9,915 nt of DNA from Microbacteriaceae bacterium. GTDB taxonomy: Bacteria > Actinomycetota > Actinomycetes > Actinomycetales > Microbacteriaceae. A model generated the notes under the pieces. It worked only from the letters and a program-made list of their open reading frames with translations, ran no database searches and was not told where the DNA came from. Location of the stretch: NCBI GenBank assembly GCA_011620705.1, contig WOYR01000034.1:1-9915 (forward strand). Reading direction: 5' to 3'. The translations under genes and the position numbers were made by a program. Each line of letters opens with the position of its first letter. Positions within the stretch are counted from its first letter, which is position 1. Of the stretch, positions 1 to 6,031 are shown piece by piece.

Positions 1-23
1 GGCGATTCGAGTTCCTGACTCAT
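1..23 (-). CDS. Start of an unidentified gene running off the left edge
   Basis: An ATG at 21-23 on the minus strand opens a frame reading MSQELES before the window ends. A purine-rich GAGGAA lies about 5 nt upstream, a plausible ribosome binding site. A 16-codon frame (20-70, MAKRFAREVPKDEELR) ends in the same ATGA, so its stop overlaps this start by 4 nt, as in translational coupling. Seven codons are too few to name a product. In many actinobacteria the gene after this HTH gene encodes a tiny, very basic ribosome-associated protein; these residues do not look like it. The claim is only that translation could begin here. Confidence 0.25.
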
Positions 24-111
24 CTCAGTTCCTCATCCTTCGGTACTTCTCGAGCGAACCGCTTCGCCATCCCCAGATGCTAGAGCAAGGCTCAGACACG
101 GACTGGACAGC

Positions 112-306
112 TCAGCCCAGCTGCGCATCCGGCAACGAGATCGCGGCTTCGACGGCCGATTCGGGGATGCGGAAGGAACGCCCGAAGCGGATCGCGGGCA
201 ACTCGCCCGAGTGCACCATGCGGTAGACCGTCATGTTCGAGACGCGCATCATCTCGGCCACCTCGGCGACCGTGAGAAAACGCACGTCCGACAGGTCCTT
301 CGTCAT
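112..306 (-). CDS. Small BldC/excisionase-type helix-turn-helix DNA-binding protein (Rv0500A-like)
   Basis: A 64-residue protein that is almost entirely one MerR-like/excisionase winged-helix DNA-binding domain. The fold is visible as LTVAEVAEMMRVSNMTVYRM (residues 11-30, the HTH), then the wing GELPAIRFGRSFRIPESAV (34-52). It resembles the M. tuberculosis Rv0500A type found next to proC in many actinobacteria; this is from memory, not a search. It probably binds DNA as a small global or developmental regulator, with no effector domain visible. The ATG at 306 is chosen because AGGGG sits about 6 nt upstream; a GTG at 330 in the same frame would add eight residues that do not resemble the family. 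Its own promoter lies about 90-120 bp upstream. The expected neighbour proC lies 2.9 kb away, separated by arsR-trkHA. Confidence 0.85.
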   Translation of the reverse strand: MTKDLSDVRFLTVAEVAEMMRVSNMTVYRMVHSGELPAIRFGRSFRIPESAVEAAISLPDAQLG

Positions 307-369
307 CCACGCCCCTGATCCCGTCGGCACTCCGTGCCCGGCCCCGCACCGCCCGCTGTCAGCAGTGTG

Positions 370-386
370 ACTCCTGTGACAGGAGT
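370..386. promoter_or_regulatory. Perfect 17-bp palindrome, candidate operator of the HTH gene
   Basis: ACTCCTGTGACAGGAGT is an 8-bp inverted repeat around one central base. It also contains the second copy of a TGTGAC direct repeat (366-371 and 375-380). It lies just downstream of the predicted transcription start of the HTH gene, at about +4 to +20, where a bound repressor would block elongation or promoter clearance. As RNA it could also form an 8-bp hairpin with an impossible one-base loop, so a DNA operator is more likely. The bound protein is unknown; autoregulation by the HTH protein is one option. Confidence 0.5.
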
Positions 387-395
387 TCCGTCGCT

Positions 396-425
396 ACCCT
401 ATGGCTCCTGCGGCGGCGCTGTAAA
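396..425 (-). promoter_or_regulatory. Sigma-A-type promoter of the small HTH gene
   Basis: On the minus strand TTTACA (425-420) and TAGGGT (401-396) are separated by 18 bp, matching a -35/-10 pair with 5 of 6 and 4 of 6 consensus bases. The predicted start is near 389, giving a 5' UTR of about 83 nt before the ATG at 306. The -35 box uses the T-run of the upstream terminator, so the arsR terminator and this promoter are fused. Confidence 0.5.
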
Positions 426-456
426 GCACCCGAGCGCGTCACACCCGTTCGGGTGC
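420..456 (-). terminator. Candidate Rho-independent terminator after the arsR-family gene
   Basis: Downstream of the arsR-family stop, the minus strand reads GCACCCG (456-450), a 17-nt loop, CGGGTGC (432-426), then TTTACA. An alternative tighter hairpin is CACCCG-AA-CGGGTG (455-442). The T-run is only three bases, so termination may be partial. Confidence 0.5.
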
Positions 457-479
457 GGTGAGCCCGCTCTCGTGCCGCA

Positions 480-971
480 TCATTCGTCGAAGGGGCGCCG
501 CTGCACGCGGGCGACAACGCGCTTCTGAGCGCCCTGCAGCTTCTCCTGCGCGGCCTCCAGCGCGATCCGCGCGTTGTGCGCCGTCTCGGCAGCGCGTCGG
601 CCGACCCGGTCGCCGACCTCGGCGCCCGCCCACGCCGCAGACACGGTCGGGGCGGCCTGATCGGCTGCACCCGGCGCGCCGGATGCGGCGCTTCCGCCCG
701 CGAACCGCGCCAGCCAGGTCTGCAGCTCCTCGAGCGGCGCAGGATCGAGCCGGTAGAAGCGGTGCTGCCCCTCCTCGCGCACCGACACCAGGCCGTGATC
801 CCGGAGCACCTTGAGGTGCTTCGAGACGGTCGGCTGGCTGATCCCGAGTTCGGCGACCAGTTCGCTCACCGCAACCTCTCCGGATCCGGAGTGGGAGCCC
901 GCGTGAGTCAGCAGATGCATGAGCAGCTCGCGACGCGTGCCGTCGGCGAGCACGTCGAAGATGTCGGCCAT
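480..971 (-). CDS. ArsR/SmtB-family winged-helix repressor with C-terminal helical extension
   Basis: A 163-residue protein. Residues 1-90 form an ArsR-type winged helix: MADIFDVLADGTRRELLMHL at the start, recognition region ISQPTVSKHLKVLRDHGLV (44-62), and wing REEGQHRFYRL (65-75). There is no cysteine anywhere and no histidine/acid cluster like a known metal site, so metal sensing of the classic kind is unlikely. After an Ala/Gly-rich linker, residues 125-158 form a charged helix that may be a coiled coil or oligomerisation element. The gene is divergent from trkH with 60 bp between the start codons, so it probably regulates the potassium operon and itself; that link is inferred from position only. 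A -10 box 6 nt before the ATG suggests a leaderless message. The long upstream in-frame extension is opposite trkH and is not coding. Confidence 0.88.
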   Translation of the reverse strand: MADIFDVLADGTRRELLMHLLTHAGSHSGSGEVAVSELVAELGISQPTVSKHLKVLRDHGLVSVREEGQHRFYRLDPAPLEELQTWLARFAGGSAASGAPGAADQAAPTVSAAWAGAEVGDRVGRRAAETAHNARIALEAAQEKLQGAQKRVVARVQRRPFDE

Positions 972-974
972 CGT

Positions 975-1006
975 GCCAGAGTAGCCAGACGGGCTCGCAG
1001 TGACCA
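975..1006 (-). promoter_or_regulatory. Leaderless promoter of the arsR-family gene, with overlapping direct repeat
   Basis: TACTCT (983-978, minus strand) ends 6 nt before the ATG at 971, so transcription should begin at the start codon. TGGTCA (1006-1001) is 17 bp upstream and matches TTGACA at 4 of 6 bases. On the plus strand GCCAGA occurs at 975-980 and 984-989, a 9-bp direct repeat overlapping the -10 box that could be a regulator site. No clear -10 for trkH is seen in the same gap. Confidence 0.5.
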
Positions 1007-1031
1007 GGGTGGAACGGAAAGGGGACGGCGG

Positions 1032-2456
1032 ATGCAGGGCAAGGCACTTCGGCGCGGAACCCTCGGCTCCCGGCTCGTCGACTTCATCGGCGATGCCTCC
1101 ATCACCAGTCCCGCACGATTCGCCATCATCGTGTTCGCCGCGCTTGTCGGGATCTTCACCCTGCTGTTCTCGCTGCCGGCGGCTGCTGCATCCGGTCGAG
1201 GTGCGCCTCTCGTCGACGCCGTCTTCACCGCCGTCTCGGTGGTCTGCGTCACCGGGCTGTCGACGGTCGACATGGCGACGTTCTGGTCCCCATTCGGCCA
1301 CGTGCTCGTCTTCGTGGGGGTGGAGATCGGCGGCATCGGCGTCCTGACATTGGCCTCGATCCTCGGACTGATCATCAGTCGCCGCCTGGGCCTGCGACAG
1401 AAGCTCATCGCGGCGAGCGACGCGAATCCACTGCGGTTGCACCGCGGGCCGGTGTCCGAGAGCCAGGCTGTCGGGCTCGGCGAGACCGGCGGCCTGCTGC
1501 GCACCGTCGCCACCAGCGTGCTGGTGATCGAAGGCGTCGTCGCCGCACTGCTCTTCCCGCGCATGCTCCTCAACGGCGACGACATCGGCAGCGCGGCCTG
1601 GAAGTCGATCTACACCGCGGCGATGGCATTCACCAACACCGGATTCCTGCCGAGCAGCGACGGCTTGGAGCCTTATGCGCACGACGTCTGGTTCCTGGTG
1701 GTGCTGATGATCGCAGTGATCCTGGGAGCGATCGGCTTCCCGGTGATCTACGCGCTGCGGCGCGGCTGGCGCAGACCGCGCCACTGGCCCCTGCACGTCA
1801 AGCTGACCCTCGTGACCTTCGGCATCCTGCTGGTGGGCGGGGCGCTGGCGTTCCTGGTCATCGAATCAGGCAACCCCGCCACGCTCGGCCACGAGGACCC
1901 GGGCCAGCGCATCCTGCAGAGCTTCTTCATGTCGACCATGTCGCGCTCGGGAGGCTTCTCCACCTTCGACACCAGTCAGATCGGCAGTGCGGGCCTGCTG
2001 GTCACGGACTTGCTGATGTTCGTCGGCGGCGGCTCCGCATCCACCGCAGGCGGCATCAAGGTGACCACCCTCGCCGTCCTGTTCATCGCCGCCTTCGCCG
2101 AGGCGCGCGGCAGCGATGACATGGATGTCGCGGGCCGGCGGATCCCGCAGGACGTGCTGCGTGTCGCAGTCAGCGTCGTGCTCTGGGCATCGACCATCGT
2201 CGCGACCTCGACCGTCGTCCTCTTGATGATCACCGGCGATCCCCTGGACCGGGTGCTCTTCGATGTGATCAGTGCTTTCGCGACCTGCGGGCTGTCGACC
2301 GGTTTCACCCAGCATGCGCCGGAAGCGGCTCAGTACGTGCTCGCAGCCACCATGTTCATCGGGCGCATCGGCACTGTCACACTGGCGGCGGCCGTCGCAG
2401 CTCGGAGCAGGCGCCGCCTGTACCACCGACCGGAGGAGAGGCCCATCGTTGGCTGA
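1032..2456 (+). CDS. TrkH/KtrB-family potassium uptake channel subunit
   Basis: A 474-residue integral membrane protein; KtrB proteins are about 450 and TrkH about 480. It moves K+ (perhaps with Na+) into the cell as a dimer gated by a cytosolic RCK ring. Four pore loops can be read: CVTGLS (72-77), FTNTGF (200-205), SRSGGF (304-309) and ATCGLS (417-422), each with the selectivity-filter glycine. The mobile gate loop GGGSASTAGGIK (332-343) precedes the fourth repeat. The N-terminus is short, with a basic stretch before the first membrane helix near residue 28, more KtrB-like than long TrkH. The ATG at 1032 has AGGGGA about 7 nt upstream; longer in-frame starts lie over the divergent arsR gene and are rejected. 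The stop overlaps the trkA-like start by 8 nt, so the two subunits are translationally coupled. Confidence 0.93.
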   Translation: MQGKALRRGTLGSRLVDFIGDASITSPARFAIIVFAALVGIFTLLFSLPAAAASGRGAPLVDAVFTAVSVVCVTGLSTVDMATFWSPFGHVLVFVGVEIGGIGVLTLASILGLIISRRLGLRQKLIAASDANPLRLHRGPVSESQAVGLGETGGLLRTVATSVLVIEGVVAALLFPRMLLNGDDIGSAAWKSIYTAAMAFTNTGFLPSSDGLEPYAHDVWFLVVLMIAVILGAIGFPVIYALRRGWRRPRHWPLHVKLTLVTFGILLVGGALAFLVIESGNPATLGHEDPGQRILQSFFMSTMSRSGGFSTFDTSQIGSAGLLVTDLLMFVGGGSASTAGGIKVTTLAVLFIAAFAEARGSDDMDVAGRRIPQDVLRVAVSVVLWASTIVATSTVVLLMITGDPLDRVLFDVISAFATCGLSTGFTQHAPEAAQYVLAATMFIGRIGTVTLAAAVAARSRRRLYHRPEERPIVG

Positions 2457-3132
2457 CAGGAAGATCACGGCGAAGATCGCCGCCGACTCGCCGGTGCTGG
2501 TGATCGGGCTCGGCCGCTTCGGCGCCGCGACCGCGGACCAGCTCGCCAAACTCAAGCGCGATGTGCTCGCAGTCGACGAGGACATGACGCTCGTGCAGGA
2601 GTGGGCGGGCAAAGTCACGCACGCTGTGCAGGCGGATGCGCGCTCGATCGATGCGCTCCGCCAACTCGGAGCGCAGGACTTCGCGGTAGCGATCGTGGCA
2701 GTCGGATCGACGATCGAGGCCAGCGTGCTGATCACCGCCAATCTGGTCGACCTCGGGATCCCCCAGATCTGGGCCAAAGCGATCAGCCGCTCGCACGGGA
2801 CGATCCTCTCCCGCATCGGCGCCCACCACGTCATCTACCCAGAGGCCGAGGCGGGGGAGCGCGTCGCCCATCTGCTGTCCGGCAGGATGCTCGACTACAT
2901 CGAATTCGATGACGACTTCGCGATCGTCAAGCTGCATCCGCCGAAACCGCTCATCGGCATCACCCTGGCCGCCGCGGAGGTGCGCGAGAAGCACGGCGTC
3001 GCCGTCCTGGGGGTCAAAGCACCCGGCTCCGAGTTCAGCTACGCAACCCCGGCCACCGTGGTCTCCGACGAGGACGTCATCATCGCCAGCGGGAACATCG
3101 CCGACCTGGAGGCGTTCGCGCGACTGAGGTGA
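2449..3132 (+). CDS. TrkA/KtrA-family RCK regulatory subunit of the K+ uptake system
   Basis: A 227-residue cytosolic protein; KtrA is about 220. The RCK_N Rossmann domain begins VLVIGLGRFG, with nucleotide motif GLGRFG (20-25) and the ribose-binding acidic group in AVDED (41-45). The RCK_C domain spans about residues 145-225. Family knowledge: an octameric ring binds ATP/ADP, NAD(H) and often cyclic-di-AMP at RCK_C, and gates the channel. Start choice: TTG at 2449, inside the end of trkH, with GGAGGAG (2432-2438) 10 nt upstream. No ATG close enough gives a normal N-terminus, and longer frames read through trkH. The single RCK_N/RCK_C pair makes it Ktr-like rather than the double-domain E. 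coli TrkA. It ends 32 bp from the convergent proC stop. Confidence 0.92.
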   Translation: MADRKITAKIAADSPVLVIGLGRFGAATADQLAKLKRDVLAVDEDMTLVQEWAGKVTHAVQADARSIDALRQLGAQDFAVAIVAVGSTIEASVLITANLVDLGIPQIWAKAISRSHGTILSRIGAHHVIYPEAEAGERVAHLLSGRMLDYIEFDDDFAIVKLHPPKPLIGITLAAAEVREKHGVAVLGVKAPGSEFSYATPATVVSDEDVIIASGNIADLEAFARLR

Positions 3133-3163
3133 GCGCTGCCCGTGCTCGCCGTTCTTCGGCGGG

Positions 3164-4003
3164 CTACTCCCCGCGGGCGAGCTCCGCGGCGCGGGACAGT
3201 GCTGCCGTGGAGGCCCGGACGAACAGGGCTCTGAGGTCAGCCGACTCGAGCACGCCGATCGCGCGCTCGGTGGTCCCCTTCGGGCTGGTGACGCGGCGGC
3301 GCAGTTCGGCCGGGCCGGCGTTCGACTGCGCCCGTTCCCGGGCGAGCAGCTCGGATGCGCCGCGGAAGGTCTGCTCCACCATCAGCTGCGCCTGCTCCTC
3401 CTCGAAGCCGAGCTCGCGCGCCGTCGCCGTGAACTGCTCGATCAGGTAGAAGACGTAGGCCGGGCCGGAGCCCGAGATCGCACTGAGGGCGTCGATCTGC
3501 GACTCCGGCAGCTCGATCACGGCACCGACGGCCTCGAACATCCTCCGCACGAGCGCGCTGTCCTCGGCCGAAGCGCGACCGCCCGCCGCGACCCCGGTGA
3601 CGCCGAGCCGGACCACCGATGGCGTGTTCGGCATCGAGCGGAACACCACCTGCGGCACGAGAGCCTCCAAGGTGGCGATCGTCACGCCCGCCGCGAGACT
3701 CACCACGATGGCGTCCGGCTCCAGAAGATCCCGGATGCCGCGCAGCAACTCGGGCACCATCGCCGGTTTCACGCCCAGCAGCACGAGCCGGGCGCCGCGC
3801 AGGGCGGTGGCCGTGGCATCCGGGTCGGATTCGAGCGCGAGCGAGGTCACGCCATCGTGGCGCACGGCTGCGGCCTTCGCCTCCGTCCGGTTGGTGACGG
3901 CGATCCCCTCGGCATGCACCTCCGGTGGGAGCAGTCCGGACAGGATGGCGCCGCCCATCGAGCCGGCACCGAGGATGGCGATCCGCGGGAGCGAGATGGT
4001 CAT
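3164..4003 (-). CDS. proC: Pyrroline-5-carboxylate reductase
   Basis: A 279-residue enzyme (family about 270) for the last step of proline synthesis, reducing pyrroline-5-carboxylate to L-proline with NAD(P)H in the cytosol. Visible motifs in order: dinucleotide loop GAGSMGGAI (12-20), GVKP (77-80), MPNTP (124-128), the substrate-binding SGSGPAYVF (177-185) and the C-terminal signature around VTSPKGTTERAI (238-249). Nothing looks truncated. The ATG at 4003 is chosen because homologous sequence starts there; no Shine-Dalgarno is present, but a -10 box lies 6 nt upstream, fitting a leaderless mRNA. The gene is divergent from a cation efflux gene with 22 bp between start codons, and convergent with the trkA-like gene. 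Confidence 0.96.
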   Translation of the reverse strand: MTISLPRIAILGAGSMGGAILSGLLPPEVHAEGIAVTNRTEAKAAAVRHDGVTSLALESDPDATATALRGARLVLLGVKPAMVPELLRGIRDLLEPDAIVVSLAAGVTIATLEALVPQVVFRSMPNTPSVVRLGVTGVAAGGRASAEDSALVRRMFEAVGAVIELPESQIDALSAISGSGPAYVFYLIEQFTATARELGFEEEQAQLMVEQTFRGASELLARERAQSNAGPAELRRRVTSPKGTTERAIGVLESADLRALFVRASTAALSRAAELARGE

Positions 4004-4009
4004 GTTCGA

Positions 4010-4015
4010 AGTGTA
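4010..4015 (-). promoter_or_regulatory. -10 box of proC (leaderless)
   Basis: TACACT on the minus strand ends 6 nt before the proC ATG, placing the transcription start at or next to that A. It matches the actinobacterial TAnnnT pattern. No good -35 is seen 16-18 bp upstream. It shares bases 4014-4015 with the -10 box of the divergent gene. Confidence 0.55.
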
Positions 4016-4019
4016 GGTT
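4014..4019 (+). promoter_or_regulatory. -10 box of the cation efflux gene (leaderless)
   Basis: TAGGTT on the plus strand is followed by 6 nt and then the GTG at 4026, the mirror image of the proC arrangement. No convincing -35 lies upstream, where the proC coding sequence begins. Confidence 0.5.
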
Positions 4020-4025
4020 GGCCGG

Positions 4026-4997
4026 GTGAGTGAGAGCGGCGGAGGCGGCGGCACCAGGGCCATCATCGCCGCGATGTCGGCCAACCTGGGCATCGCCATC
4101 ACGAAGCTCATCGCCGCGCTGCTCTCGGGTTCCGGCGCAATGCTGGCGGAGGCCGTCCACTCCTTCGCAGACACGATCAACCAGGTGCTGCTGCTGATCG
4201 GCGGGCGCCGCTCGAAGAAGACCGCCGACGAGGAGCACCCGTTCGGCTACGGCCGCGCGCGATTCCTCTACGGCTTCCTGGTCGCGATCATCCTGTTCTC
4301 CGTCGGCGGCGCCTATTCGATCTACGAAGGCGTGCACAAGCTGCAGAACCCCGAGCCGCTCGAGGTGCCGTGGCTGCCGATCGTCGTGATCGTGATCTCG
4401 ATGGTGCTGGAGGGCTTCTCGCTCCGCACGGCCCGTCACGAGTCGCTGCCCCTCAAGGGCTCCGGCTCCTGGATCTCGTTCATCCGCAGGGCCAAGGCGC
4501 CCGAGCTGCCCATCGTCCTCATGGAGGACACGGCGGCCCTCACCGGGCTGGTCTTCGCGCTGCTGGGCGTGGGGCTCACGATCATCACCGGCGACCCGCT
4601 GTTCGACTCGCTCGGCACGCTGTTCATCGGAGCCCTGCTGCTCCTGGTCGCGCTGGTCCTGGGCATCGAGACGAAGAGCCTGCTGATCGGCGAGGGCGCG
4701 TCGGCCGAGAACGTGGCGACCATCCGGGATGCCTTCAACGCGCACCCGGATGTCGAGTCCCTGATCCACATGAAGACGCTGTACCTGGGTCCGGACGAGC
4801 TGATGATCGCCGCGAAGGTCGCCTTCCCCAAGGCGACCCGGCTGGTCGAGATCGCGACCGCCATCGACGCGCTCGAGGCGGACCTCCGCGCCAAGATCCC
4901 CGCGGCCCGTGTCATCTACATCGAGCCGGACATCTACCACCCGGTGGGCGAGGGCGCCCCTGCTACCGACGCGATCGTCATCAAGAGCACCGACTGA
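4026..4997 (+). CDS. Cation diffusion facilitator (ZnT9/SLC30A9-like) divalent metal transporter
   Basis: A 323-residue membrane protein of the CDF family, which usually exports Zn2+, Mn2+ or Fe2+ in exchange for protons. After a glycine-rich start come about six membrane segments (roughly 12-34, 38-60, 80-100, 116-133, 165-188, 195-215) and a cytosolic C-terminal domain (225-323). The helix-2 metal site reads AEAVHSFAD (41-49; H45 and D49). The following HPFGYGRARFLYGF (71-84) and the helix-5 MEDTAALTG (166-174) are typical of the ZnT9-like branch, which lacks the usual second HxxxD pair in helix 5. Substrate is therefore uncertain. The GTG start has no Shine-Dalgarno but a -10 box 6 nt upstream. 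The stop is 9 bp from that of the convergent NTF2-like gene. Confidence 0.9.
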   Translation: MSESGGGGGTRAIIAAMSANLGIAITKLIAALLSGSGAMLAEAVHSFADTINQVLLLIGGRRSKKTADEEHPFGYGRARFLYGFLVAIILFSVGGAYSIYEGVHKLQNPEPLEVPWLPIVVIVISMVLEGFSLRTARHESLPLKGSGSWISFIRRAKAPELPIVLMEDTAALTGLVFALLGVGLTIITGDPLFDSLGTLFIGALLLLVALVLGIETKSLLIGEGASAENVATIRDAFNAHPDVESLIHMKTLYLGPDELMIAAKVAFPKATRLVEIATAIDALEADLRAKIPAARVIYIEPDIYHPVGEGAPATDAIVIKSTD

Positions 4998-5006
4998 ACC
5001 GCGCAG

Positions 5007-5498
5007 TCACCGCTCGCCCGGCGCGGCCAGTGGCACGAACCGCGCGTCACCGCTGGACGCGATGCCGTCCAGCACCGCCCCGGCTCCGCGCAGCACGATC
5101 TCGAGTCCAGGCTTGCCCTGTCGTCGAGCCGTCAGGGGCCCGAGGGCGCGCAGCAGGGCGGTCATCGCCGGGATCGGGCGCATGAAGAGCGTGACCTCGC
5201 GGATCCGTCCGTCGGCGTCGAGGCGCAGCCGCTGCGCCTCGGACATCTGCCGCCCGGCGATGGTGGCCGAGGCGAACAGGGCGACCCGGTCGCCGTCGTC
5301 GAAGCGGTCGTCGTAGTGGATGCCCGTCATGACCCGGAACACATCCGTCAGGAGCGCCTCGACCTCATCGGCACCCTCGAACCGGAACTGCGAGGTGAGC
5401 GGCGAGACCAGGACGGCGTCCTCGGCGAGCACGGCTCGTGCCGCCGCGGCGTCTCCGGCCTCCCCGGCCCGCATCCAGGCATCCACGACCGCGGTCAC
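5007..5498 (-). CDS. NTF2/SnoaL-like protein, coupled to the HxlR-type regulator
   Basis: A 163-residue protein with the cone-shaped NTF2-like fold expected from an N-terminal helix AWMRAGEAGDAAAARAVLAE (7-26), then DAVLVSPLT (27-35) and strands such as GRIREVTLFMRP (97-108). Members of this superfamily include isomerases, dehydratases and ligand-binding proteins; no catalytic set is recognisable, so the substrate is unknown. A C-terminal segment (120-163) goes beyond the usual domain. The GTG at 5498 overlaps the regulator's TGA (GTGA) and has GGGAGG (5513-5508) 9 nt upstream, so both are made from one transcript and this protein is probably the regulator's target or partner. Confidence 0.8.
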   Translation of the reverse strand: MTAVVDAWMRAGEAGDAAAARAVLAEDAVLVSPLTSQFRFEGADEVEALLTDVFRVMTGIHYDDRFDDGDRVALFASATIAGRQMSEAQRLRLDADGRIREVTLFMRPIPAMTALLRALGPLTARRQGKPGLEIVLRGAGAVLDGIASSGDARFVPLAAPGER

Positions 5499-5995
5499 CG
5501 TCTGCCGCCTCCCGCGAGGACACCGGCGATCAGCTGCGTGCCCCGGGCGGTCGCAGCGCCGGGACCCGCCGAATAGTCGAGGTCGCCGGCCACGATCGGT
5601 TCGCCGCACCCCGCGCACACGATCGCGGGCGGGGTGGTCGCTCCGCAGCGGTGGTGGGCGACGATCGGCGCGCCATCCGGGGACCTCCATCGGTCCCCCC
5701 ACGCGGTCAGAGCCAGGAGCACCGGGACAAGATCGCGTCCCGCCTCGGTCAGGCGGTACTCGTGCCGGCTCGGGCGCTGCTGGTACTCGACCTTCTCGAT
5801 CACCGCGCCGCCGACCAGGGCGTCCAGACGTGCGGCCAGGAGGGCACGAGGGATGCCCAGATCCTCGACGAGCTCGCCGAAGCGGCGCAGCCCGAGATGG
5901 ATGTCGCGCAGGATCAGCGGGGACCACCAGTCGCCGATCACCTCGAGTGAGCGCGCGAGGGAGCAGTGCATGTCCGCGAAGCTGGTCTGTCTCAT
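5495..5995 (-). CDS. HxlR-family winged-helix transcriptional regulator with C-terminal Cys cluster
   Basis: A 166-residue regulator. The HxlR domain fills residues 8-105: DMHCSLARSLEVIGDWWSPL (8-27) carries the conserved Cys11, followed by LILRD, RRFGELVEDLGIPRALLAAR (recognition region) and the wing YQQRPSRHEYRLT. A further 60 residues contain RCG and CAGCG, three cysteines plus histidines that could be a zinc-ribbon-like extension, as in some longer HxlR proteins. HxlR proteins often sense reactive electrophiles or oxidants through the N-terminal cysteine. ATG 5995 is preferred over an ATG at 6031 because a near-consensus promoter ends 6 nt before it. It heads a two-gene operon with the NTF2-like gene. 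Confidence 0.88.
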   Translation of the reverse strand: MRQTSFADMHCSLARSLEVIGDWWSPLILRDIHLGLRRFGELVEDLGIPRALLAARLDALVGGAVIEKVEYQQRPSRHEYRLTEAGRDLVPVLLALTAWGDRWRSPDGAPIVAHHRCGATTPPAIVCAGCGEPIVAGDLDYSAGPGAATARGTQLIAGVLAGGGRR

Positions 5996-6001
5996 CGGGC
6001 C

Positions 6002-6031
6002 ACTATAGGGACGAACCAGGCTTCGGTTCAA
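6002..6031 (-). promoter_or_regulatory. Near-consensus leaderless promoter of the HxlR operon
   Basis: On the minus strand TTGAAC (6031-6026) and TATAGT (6007-6002) are 18 bp apart, and 6 nt separate the -10 from the ATG at 5995. This is the strongest promoter-like sequence in the window and predicts a leaderless mRNA. Confidence 0.65.

Noticed and set aside
972..1796. Long open minus-strand extension upstream of the arsR-family gene
   Set aside because: It is antisense to the well-supported trkH gene and has low-complexity Gln/His/Asp-rich translation typical of the complement of GC-rich coding DNA.
1866..2834. A 322-codon minus-strand frame opposite trkH and the trkA-like gene
   Set aside because: Antisense to two genes with intact pore-loop and Rossmann motifs; no domain visible.
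3138..3164. Possible bidirectional terminator between the trkA-like gene and proC
   Set aside because: A 5-bp CGCCG/CGGCG hairpin is present, but neither strand has a T-run after it.
3237..4940. A 567-codon open frame on the minus strand across proC and the CDF gene
   Set aside because: It runs out of frame through proC and opposite the CDF gene, both with full family motifs; its Arg/Asp/Gly-rich translation resembles nothing.
4992..5008. GACTG/CAGTC hairpin spanning both stop codons of the CDF and NTF2-like genes
   Set aside because: Only 5 bp with a 7-nt loop and no T-run; expected by chance from the two TGA stops facing each other.
4370..5185. A 271-codon plus-strand frame overlapping the CDF gene
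   Set aside because: Arg/His/Gly-rich frame-shifted reading of the CDF gene.
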